Shown piece after piece: positions 1 to 5,239 of a stretch of DNA of 7,452 nt. Origin of the DNA: Sva-07 sp031426215 (GTDB lineage: Bacteria > Actinomycetota > Acidimicrobiia > Acidimicrobiales > Ilumatobacteraceae). The DNA is taken from the NCBI GenBank assembly GCA_031426215.1, contig JANPKU010000136.1:1-7452 (forward strand). Direction: 5' to 3'. How positions within the stretch are numbered: the stretch's first letter is position 1; each line of letters starts with the position of its first letter. The position numbers and the translations under genes are program-made. Under the pieces are notes generated by a model. It was not told where the DNA came from, did not search any database, and saw nothing but the letters and a program-made list of their open reading frames with translations.

Positions 1-570
1 TGGCACGTGCAGCGGCGTGCCACCCTCGTACCGGATGCCGAGTTCGCCGGTGAAGCCGGGCGTGCGCGTGATCGACAGCACGAAGCCGTAGATGTCGTCG
101 AACAGCGCTGACACCACCCCGCCATGACTGCGACCCGGCGCGCCCTCGTGCGCCGAGCGGAGCGTGACGGTGGCCTCGATCTCGTCGCCGTTGCGACGGA
201 TCAACGGATCGAGGCCCCATGGGCTCGACCGACCGCTGACGGGCCGGTCGTCGAACCCCGTGAAGTCGGTCTGATCGGGGTCGGCGCCCCAGTCGTCACC
301 GCGTTGGAAGCTGCCCGGCTCGCGGCTTCGAGCGAGGCCGGAGGTGAGCCTGGCGGTCAGCTCGTCGAGCGTGGCGGCCACCTCGTCGATGAGAGCGTCG
401 TCGGCCTGGTGCCCGATCAGTGCATGGCCGATGTCGCGTACGGCCCGACCGGCTCGCGCCCGGGCATCGAGGTGCTCGGGTGTCGTCGAGGCGGCCACGG
501 GGTCGGGGGCGGTCTGATCGATGTCGGTCTGATCGGGGGCGGGTGCGGCACTGGTCGGGGCGTCGGGCAT
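1..570 (-). CDS. PaaI-type hotdog-fold acyl-CoA thioesterase (3' end outside window)
   Basis: Read on the minus strand from ATG at 570, an open frame runs 190 codons to the window edge without a stop, so the C-terminus is missing. Residues about 130-190 carry the hotdog thioesterase core: an EGAPG turn, then H149-G-G in a GRSHGGVVSALFDDIYG stretch. This matches the HGG and Asp (D158/D159) active-site pattern of PaaI-like acyl-CoA thioesterases, which hydrolyse acyl-CoA or aryl-CoA to free acid and CoA in the cytoplasm; the substrate cannot be read here. Residues 1-30 are Ala/Pro/Asp-rich with repeated DQT units, and PDQTD recurs near residue 100; residues 35-85 look helical. This N-terminus is much longer than in small PaaI proteins of about 140 residues. 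No Shine-Dalgarno precedes the ATG, but a TAGCAT box does at leaderless spacing. The family call is firm; the exact role is unknown. Confidence 0.85.
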   Translation of the reverse strand, partial: MPDAPTSAAPAPDQTDIDQTAPDPVAASTTPEHLDARARAGRAVRDIGHALIGHQADDALIDEVAATLDELTARLTSGLARSREPGSFQRGDDWGADPDQTDFTGFDDRPVSGRSSPWGLDPLIRRNGDEIEATVTLRSAHEGAPGRSHGGVVSALFDDIYGFVLSITRTPGFTGELGIRYEGGTPLHVP

Positions 571-577
571 CGGGCGG

Positions 578-583
578 ATGCTA
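578..583 (-). promoter_or_regulatory. Putative -10 box for leaderless thioesterase mRNA
   Basis: On the minus strand TAGCAT fits the actinobacterial TANNNT -10 consensus and ends seven bases before the ATG at 570. Transcription would then start at or next to the A of the start codon. This agrees with the absence of any purine-rich ribosome binding site. No clear -35 is visible. Inferred from spacing only. Confidence 0.35.
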
Positions 584-640
584 CGAGCGGCGCGATCGCG
601 GGGACGATCCGGTGGCCGAGCAGCGACGGTGACCGGGACG

Positions 641-674
641 GGTGAGTCACGACAGGTGGGTCACGACGGGTGGG
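641..674. repeat. Short tandem repeat, 14-base period
   Basis: Two adjacent 14-base units, GGTGAGTCACGACA and GGTGGGTCACGACG, match at 12 of 14 positions and are followed by a partial third unit beginning GGTGGG. A looser GGTGACCGGGACG copy lies just before at 628-640. Head-to-tail units of this size between divergent genes could be binding sites for a regulator, or a simple slippage product. The repeat is seen directly; the function is a guess. Confidence 0.45.
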
Positions 675-725
675 ACGGCGTGCGGTCCATGACCCGGGCG
701 AGCACGACGACCGGTGCGGAGTCCA

Positions 726-740
726 TCGAACCGAGTTCGA
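726..740. promoter_or_regulatory. Inverted repeat, possible operator
   Basis: TCGAAC (726-731) and GTTCGA (735-740) are perfect six-base inverted arms around CGA. The arms equal those of the Gram-positive LexA box, but that box has four central bases, not three, so LexA binding is doubtful. It lies about 165 bases upstream of the acyltransferase start. Confidence 0.3.
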
Positions 741-904
741 GAACGATCATCGAGTGGCGACGTGACCGCGCCCGGTGTGCGTATCGGGGTTCCAGCTGGA
801 AGAATGTCGTTCTCGTGACGTCCCTCATCGATCCCCGCGCGCGCTCGGGGGACTCCGCATCCCACCCGAGCCTCCGACCGATCGGTACCGGCGCGCCCCG
901 ACGC

Positions 905-2917
905 ATGGGATATCAGCCCAGCCTCGACGGTGTGCGGGCCGTGTCGGTGGTGGCCGTGCTGCTCTACCACGCCGGGTTCTCCTGGATGCACGGCGGGTTC
1001 TTCGGTGTCGAGGTGTTCTTCGTCGTGTCGGGGTTCCTGATCACTTCACTGTTGCTCGACGAGACCGACCGCGACGGGCAGGTGTCGTTCCGCCAGTTCT
1101 GGCTCCGGCGCGCCCGCCGACTCTTCCCTGCGCTCTACGCGGTGCTGCTCGCCGTGGCGGTGTGGGCGGCGATTGCGGGCTCGGCCGAGCAGCAGTCGCA
1201 GGTGCGCCGCGACATCCCCTGGTCGATCTTCTACGTCAACAACTGGGGCCAGATCCTCGGCAACGTGCCGTACTTCGCCGGCGAGCCACCGCTGCTGCGA
1301 CATCTGTGGAGCCTCGCTGTCGAGGAGCAGTGGTATCTGATCTGGCCGCTCGTGTTCGTGGCGTTGTTGCGGGTGCGGGCTCCGCGACACGTGATCGGCG
1401 GAGCGATCGTTGCTGCGGCGTTCGTGGTGTTTGCCTACATGTTCTGGATGCACGGCCGTTCACCGACGCCGCTCGGCGGTCCACCTGCTGCGTTCGAGGG
1501 TCTCGACCGGACGAACTTCTTGTACCTCTCGACGATCACCCGCGCGGGCGGCTTGCTGCTCGGTGCGGGCACCGCGTTCCTGTGGCGACCATGGCGGTGG
1601 ACGCGTGCACCCGACGCTCCGGTCGGCAGGATTCTCGATCCACTCGGCGCCGCCGCGGTCGCCATGCTCGGGTGCGCAGCCTCGGTCGCCGTGCTCACCG
1701 AGGGCTACGTGTACCAGTGGCTCCTGCCACTCGTGTCGATCCTGTCACTGGTCGCCGTGATGGTGGCAGTGCACCCGGCAGCCCTCGGCTTTCGACGCAT
1801 GATGAGTTGGAACCCGTTGGTGGAGATGGGCAAGCGGAGTTACGGGCTCTACCTGTGGAGCTGGCCGATCTTCGTGATCGTCGGCGCAACGACGGGGTCG
1901 GTGGTCAAGTTCGTGTGGGCGATGCTGCTCACCGTCGTGATTGCGGAGGCGTCGTACCGGTACCTGGAGACGCCGGTGCGCAAAGGGGCGATCGGTCGGT
2001 GGTGGAACGATCGGGCGACGATCACCTACTGGCCGCTCGCCGGCGGCGCTGCGCTCGTCGGTGCGTTGCTGGTGTTCTACGTGAGCGTGGATCAGTTCAA
2101 CCGTTTCGAAGGTGGCGACGACGCGGTGTTCGAGCTCGACAGTGCGGCCGCCAGTGGCGCCGTCATCGGTGATGCAGCGTCGCCTCCTGTCGCTGATTCC
2201 GTAGCGCCGACGTCGGCCCCGATCGCTCCGGTCGTGCCGGCATCGTCGGCGAGGTTGGCCATCGTCGGCGACTCCCAGGCGAACGCGCTGGCGATCAACC
2301 TGCCCGACGGCATCGAGGGTGCGTTCCCGGCCGTCGTCAACGGCAGCGTCGACGGGTGCAGCGTGTACGACTCCGGTTCGGTGCAGAGTTCGGTGAGTTT
2401 CGGCAACAACTTTTCGATCTGCCAGGGCTGGCAGGATGATTGGGCCGCGGCGGCCGCTGGCAACGATGTTGCGTTGGTGGTGGTCGGAGCGTGGGATGTG
2501 TTCGACATCGACGACGAGGGCACCGTGTACGGCTTCGACACACCTGAGGGCGATGCACTGTTCGTCGACAACCTCACCTCGGGTATCGACGCCATGCTTG
2601 CTGAAGGCACGAACGTGGCGTTGCTCGAAGTGGCCTGCATGCGCCCGCAAGATGTCGAGGGTGCCGGAGTGCGGGCGTTGCCCGAACGCGGTGACGATGC
2701 GCGTGTTGCCCACGTGAACGACCTGCTCCGTCAGACTGCAGCGACGTACGACTCGCCCCGGGTCGAGTTCGTCGAGGGACCCGACCAGTGGTGCAACGAC
2801 GAGGCGATCGCCTCCGACCTGGGCTACCGATGGGACGGTGTGCACGTCTACAAGCCCGGCGCGAACCTGATCTACACGACGGTGGCCCCCGACCTCCTCC
2901 GCCTCGCTGCCGTCTGA
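905..2917 (+). CDS. Membrane O-acyltransferase with C-terminal SGNH domain (OafA/OatA-like)
   Basis: This 670-residue protein probably transfers acetyl or another acyl group to a cell-surface sugar. Residues 1-360 are an acyltransferase-3 membrane domain with many hydrophobic segments. Its motifs include LDGVRA (R11), LLYHAG (H22), GGFFGVEVFFVVSGFLIT, FWLRRARRLFPAL, SLAVEEQWY (E140, E141), SYGLYLWSWP (S312 on) and YRYLETPVRKG. A further membrane span (about 376-396) and an Ala/Pro/Ser linker lead to an extracytoplasmic SGNH domain: GDSQ with S457, and DGVH with D644 and H647, a complete Ser-Asp-His set. The usual GxND block is GAWD (528-531), so the Asn is absent, as in many fused SGNH domains. 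The two-domain plan matches OafA and OatA, which acetylate O-antigen or peptidoglycan; the acceptor here is unknown. I chose ATG 905 because the family starts a few residues before LDG. An in-frame GTG at 815 would add 30 residues; neither has a good ribosome site. A hairpin terminator follows the stop. Confidence 0.9.
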   Translation: MGYQPSLDGVRAVSVVAVLLYHAGFSWMHGGFFGVEVFFVVSGFLITSLLLDETDRDGQVSFRQFWLRRARRLFPALYAVLLAVAVWAAIAGSAEQQSQVRRDIPWSIFYVNNWGQILGNVPYFAGEPPLLRHLWSLAVEEQWYLIWPLVFVALLRVRAPRHVIGGAIVAAAFVVFAYMFWMHGRSPTPLGGPPAAFEGLDRTNFLYLSTITRAGGLLLGAGTAFLWRPWRWTRAPDAPVGRILDPLGAAAVAMLGCAASVAVLTEGYVYQWLLPLVSILSLVAVMVAVHPAALGFRRMMSWNPLVEMGKRSYGLYLWSWPIFVIVGATTGSVVKFVWAMLLTVVIAEASYRYLETPVRKGAIGRWWNDRATITYWPLAGGAALVGALLVFYVSVDQFNRFEGGDDAVFELDSAAASGAVIGDAASPPVADSVAPTSAPIAPVVPASSARLAIVGDSQANALAINLPDGIEGAFPAVVNGSVDGCSVYDSGSVQSSVSFGNNFSICQGWQDDWAAAAAGNDVALVVVGAWDVFDIDDEGTVYGFDTPEGDALFVDNLTSGIDAMLAEGTNVALLEVACMRPQDVEGAGVRALPERGDDARVAHVNDLLRQTAATYDSPRVEFVEGPDQWCNDEAIASDLGYRWDGVHVYKPGANLIYTTVAPDLLRLAAV

Positions 2918-2925
2918 CCCCGTTC

Positions 2926-2966
2926 CGGTGAGTTTCGGCGCGACCTGTCCACGCGGAAACTCACCG
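2926..2966. terminator. Bidirectional hairpin terminator between convergent genes
   Basis: CGGTGAGTTTC (2926-2936) pairs perfectly with GAAACTCACCG (2956-2966). A further CGCG/CGCG stem (2939-2942 with 2952-2955) follows past a two-base bulge, with a nine-base loop. It starts nine bases after the acyltransferase stop and lies 35 bases beyond the stop of the convergent lipoprotein gene. Neither side has a T-tract, which is common for terminators in high-GC actinobacteria. It would serve both genes. Confidence 0.75.
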
Positions 2967-3000
2967 CAGCCGCATCAGACCCCGAACTCACCAGACTCGG

Positions 3001-5124
3001 TCAGCGGGCCGCAATGGTGCAGGGTCCGGCGTCGCAGACGTCGATCAGTTCGCCGTCGAACAGGAACGCGGCCTTCTGCCGACGAACCTCGACGTCGTTG
3101 CGAGGGTCGCCGTGCGGGTCGCGGCTCGTGCGCGGAGGTGAGGCCTCGAGCGGAATCGGGTCGGAACCCGAGTCCCAGATGACCAGCGCCGAGGTGTCGC
3201 GGGCGTAATCCAACGTGTCGATGCCCCAGCCCGGGTCTGCCTCACGGCTGCGCCCGTCGGCCGCCACCGGACGATGGATCGGGACGCCCATCGTGCGTGC
3301 CGCAACCAGTGCGGTCAGTTCCGACACCTGCCAGTCGCCGAAGGCCACGTGCATGAGCACCTGCTTCGGCGCCGTGCCAGGCAACGGGTCGTCGATGACG
3401 TGGCGGACGAAGCCGGCACCTTCGGCGCGATCCCACAACATCTGCACCGCTGCGATCCCGATGGCTCGATCGACCGGGTCGGGATACGCAGGCTCCAGCA
3501 CGGTCTCGAACCCGTCGAAGTCGACGGATCGCGGGAGCAGCGTGGAGTAGTTCATGCCCACCACACCGAGCACGGCGCGCTGGAAGTCGGTCGAGATCGC
3601 AGCAAGCGCCATCCCCATGATGCCCCCCTGACTGTTGCCGTCGTAGTGGAGCGTCGAGGTGTCGAGCACGGTCGAGCCGTCGGGCCGCAGGAACGCGGGC
3701 TCGCCGACGAGGCCGTTGTCGGCGAGCATCAACCGGCCGAGTACGAGCTGGTTGACGAATCCTTGGCTCATCCGGTCGACGAACGCCGGGAAGTTCGAGA
3801 AGTCCTGCACTGCGCTGATCGCCGTCGGGATGTCGTCGTCACTGAAGCCCGCCCATTTCGTCGCGCAGTACAACGCGTTGTGCTCGTTCGACATCGCCAC
3901 GATGTTGCCGGCGTCGACCTCGAGGTGCGAGCCGAGTAGACCGTGGCCGTACACCACGGCGTGGGCCGGCTCGCTGCCGACCAGAACGGAGTCGGCGATC
4001 ACGCAGGCGAACGGCGATTGCTGAACGCCATTGAGCTCCGGTCGGCCGTCGTCGTCGCGATTCAAGATCGTGCCCGGTCCACCGCCGAGTGTCATCCAGT
4101 TGGGCGCCGTGTACGTGCCCTCGACCAACCGGGCCACACCTGGCTCGGGGTTTTCGGTCACCGTCGTGATCTCGAACTCGGGTGCCGCTGTGTCGAGGCC
4201 GGAGAGTGTCTCGTCGCGCATCGTCAGGATGTCGGCGGTCGTGTTCGTCGTGCTGGCGGTCGTGAAGGTCCAGGCGATCTGGAGGTCGTCCCGCTCGACC
4301 CCGGATTGCTGCAACGCGTTGAACGCCTGGGCCATCACGTCGCGGCGGTCCTCGATGAGTCCGATGTCGGTGGCCAGTCGGTCGCGTAGGGCGCGGAAGG
4401 CGGCAGACGGTTCGACCGGTGTGCCGTCGGTTGCGACGAGACCGCGGAGCGCGACGGCGTAGGTGGTGGCGGGCTCGAGGCTGATCGCCGGTCGGATCAC
4501 CAAGAGCTCGCCGGTGGGGCTGGACGAGTCGACGTCGGTTTCGGCCCACAGCGGTATCCGCTCGCCGGTCGCGGCGTCGACGAGTACCACCGTTGCGTCG
4601 TCGTCGAGCGACGATGCGAGATCGGTCCACGAAGGCAAGGCGGACGCGGCGGCGTCGAGGCCGTCGATCCACGTCAGCAGCGGCGTGTTCGCGCTGAAGC
4701 CGTCTTGGCGATTCCACACGGTTGGATCGATCGGGGCACCGGAAGAGTTGGTCGGCAGTCCCTGCGCCGGGAACGCAACGCGCAGACCGGTCTCGGACGA
4801 TTCGTCGTCGACGGTGAGGGCGTCGCTCGGGAACGGGAGCACGCACGCCCGGGTGTCGAGCGGGTCGCACCCCGGAGGTGACGACCCGAGCTGGATCACG
4901 ATCGAGTCGATCGTGGCGTCGTCGGCGGGGGTGAGTGGTGGCTCGGGTGCCGTTGTCTCCGGAGGTTCTGTCGTGGGCGTGGGACCGTTCGATGTCGTTG
5001 TCGATTCGACGGTCGTCGTCGAGCGTTGCGATTCGGTGATGTCGCTGGCGGCTTCGTCAGTGGTGCAACCGGCGCACCACATGACGAGCACACCGAGGAC
5101 GAGCGGCCAGGTGTGTGTCTTCAC
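3001..5124 (-). CDS. Exported alpha/beta-hydrolase lipoprotein, VolA/bacterial-lipase-like
   Basis: This 707-residue protein is probably a surface lipoprotein hydrolase acting on lipids or other esters. A basic/hydrophobic signal (residues 1-19, KTHTW then LVLGVLVMW) ends in CAGC, with C20 the likely lipidated Cys; Cys at -3 is an atypical lipobox. Residues 30-68 form a Thr/Pro/Glu-rich tether. An N-terminal domain contains LPFPSD (96-101) and a P-x-x-x-L-x-P-x-T-x-Y-x-V beta segment ending in SAAFRALRD, like the N-terminal domain of VolA/Pla-1-type bacterial lipases. The hydrolase part has GHGLLG (393-398, oxyanion type) and the nucleophile elbow GNSQG with S498. D597 (GDWQVS) and H671 (DPHGDPR) are plausible triad partners. 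Several Cys residues (C86, C94, a pair near the C-terminus) could form disulfides. GTG 5124 is the first start after an in-frame TGA 25-27 bases upstream, so the N-terminus is well fixed. No Shine-Dalgarno is seen; a hairpin lies just upstream. It is divergent from the acyl-CoA dehydrogenase. Substrate is inference; an esterase or depolymerase is possible. Confidence 0.75.
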   Translation of the reverse strand: MKTHTWPLVLGVLVMWCAGCTTDEAASDITESQRSTTTVESTTTSNGPTPTTEPPETTAPEPPLTPADDATIDSIVIQLGSSPPGCDPLDTRACVLPFPSDALTVDDESSETGLRVAFPAQGLPTNSSGAPIDPTVWNRQDGFSANTPLLTWIDGLDAAASALPSWTDLASSLDDDATVVLVDAATGERIPLWAETDVDSSSPTGELLVIRPAISLEPATTYAVALRGLVATDGTPVEPSAAFRALRDRLATDIGLIEDRRDVMAQAFNALQQSGVERDDLQIAWTFTTASTTNTTADILTMRDETLSGLDTAAPEFEITTVTENPEPGVARLVEGTYTAPNWMTLGGGPGTILNRDDDGRPELNGVQQSPFACVIADSVLVGSEPAHAVVYGHGLLGSHLEVDAGNIVAMSNEHNALYCATKWAGFSDDDIPTAISAVQDFSNFPAFVDRMSQGFVNQLVLGRLMLADNGLVGEPAFLRPDGSTVLDTSTLHYDGNSQGGIMGMALAAISTDFQRAVLGVVGMNYSTLLPRSVDFDGFETVLEPAYPDPVDRAIGIAAVQMLWDRAEGAGFVRHVIDDPLPGTAPKQVLMHVAFGDWQVSELTALVAARTMGVPIHRPVAADGRSREADPGWGIDTLDYARDTSALVIWDSGSDPIPLEASPPRTSRDPHGDPRNDVEVRRQKAAFLFDGELIDVCDAGPCTIAAR

Positions 5125-5133
5125 GGGAGCACA

Positions 5134-5165
5134 GACTCGCGCTGGGCGTCAGACCCGTGCGAGTC
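5134..5165 (-). promoter_or_regulatory. Hairpin in the leader of the lipoprotein gene
   Basis: GACTCGC (5134-5140) and GCGAGTC (5159-5165) are perfect seven-base inverted arms. Two further pairs (C-G and G-U) and an inner GGG/CCC stem (5144-5146 with 5154-5156) leave a seven-base loop. In the minus-strand transcript the stem ends only nine bases before the GTG start, exactly where a Shine-Dalgarno would be expected. It could limit translation or be a target of a regulator. Structure is seen; effect is inferred. Confidence 0.45.
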
Positions 5166-5190
5166 GGCGCCGCGGGGCAGAGCGACGCGA

Positions 5191-5196
5191 AGGTTA
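5191..5196 (-). promoter_or_regulatory. Possible -10 box for the lipoprotein gene
   Basis: On the minus strand TAACCT fits TANNNT. It would start transcription near 5184 and give a leader of about 60 bases that contains the 5134-5165 hairpin. The -35 position (TAACGA, 17-base spacer) is poor. The box overlaps the upstream operator copy. Weak evidence. Confidence 0.25.
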
Positions 5197-5208
5197 CCGA
5201 CGGGTAGA
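5193..5208. promoter_or_regulatory. Operator copy 1 (GTTACC-GACG-GGTAGA)
   Basis: An imperfect inverted repeat: GTTACC, four central bases, then GGTA followed by GA in place of AC. It is the same element as the perfect copy 23 bases downstream. It overlaps the -35 hexamer of the acyl-CoA dehydrogenase promoter and the possible -10 of the divergent lipoprotein gene. The size and symmetry suit a TetR-family repressor of acyl-CoA metabolism, which is inference. Confidence 0.5.
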
Positions 5209-5233
5209 CATCCTCGTTACCGATGGGTAACTT
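5205..5233 (+). promoter_or_regulatory. Promoter of the acyl-CoA dehydrogenase gene
   Basis: TAGACA (5205-5210) matches the TTGACA -35 consensus at five of six bases. A 17-base spacer follows, then TAACTT (5228-5233), which fits TANNNT. The start codons GTG 5237 and ATG 5240 follow at once, so transcription from this promoter would give a leaderless or nearly leaderless mRNA, in keeping with the lack of a real ribosome binding site. Confidence 0.6.
5216..5231. promoter_or_regulatory. Operator copy 2, perfect palindrome (GTTACC-GATG-GGTAAC)
   Basis: Six-base perfect inverted arms around GATG lie between the -35 and -10 of the acyl-CoA dehydrogenase promoter and share the bases TAAC with the -10 box. 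A protein bound here would block RNA polymerase directly. Together with copy 1 it forms a tandem pair 23 bases apart, about two helical turns, so two dimers could sit on nearly the same face of the DNA. Confidence 0.55.
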
Positions 5234-5239
5234 GGGGTG

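Larger units (their letters stand above)
571..904. other. Divergent intergenic region, no convincing gene
   Basis: These 334 bases separate the minus-strand thioesterase from the plus-strand acyltransferase. The plus frame of the acyltransferase is open far upstream, but its translation before 905 is Arg/Ser/Gly-rich and does not resemble protein; short minus-strand frames here are equally unconvincing. The region holds a 14-base tandem repeat (641-674), a TCGAAC-CGA-GTTCGA inverted repeat (726-740), a 12-base palindrome TTCCAGCTGGAA (790-801), 9-base arms at 738-746 and 807-815 that could pair, and a small CCCCG/CGGGG stem at 833-850. Promoter(s) for both flanking genes should lie here. Confidence 0.6.

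Noticed and set aside
124..645. A plus-strand open frame of 173 codons opposite the thioesterase
   Set aside because: Its Gly/Arg/Val-rich translation has no motif, whereas the minus strand shows a hotdog HGG core.
726..740. LexA/SOS box
   Set aside because: The arms match but the spacer is three bases, not the four required, and neither neighbour is a DNA-repair gene.
578..904. N-terminal extension of the acyltransferase by up to 109 residues
   Set aside because: The translation before 905 is not protein-like and the family begins a few residues before LDGVRA. The GTG at 815 remains a minor alternative.
661..906. A possible 81-residue minus-strand gene in the intergenic region
   Set aside because: No recognisable motif, no ribosome site, and it would overlap the start of the acyltransferase.
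1745..2845. A 366-codon open frame on the minus strand inside the acyltransferase gene
   Set aside because: It is His/Arg/Asp-rich with no domain pattern and lies opposite a gene with clear motifs along its length; a by-product of high GC.
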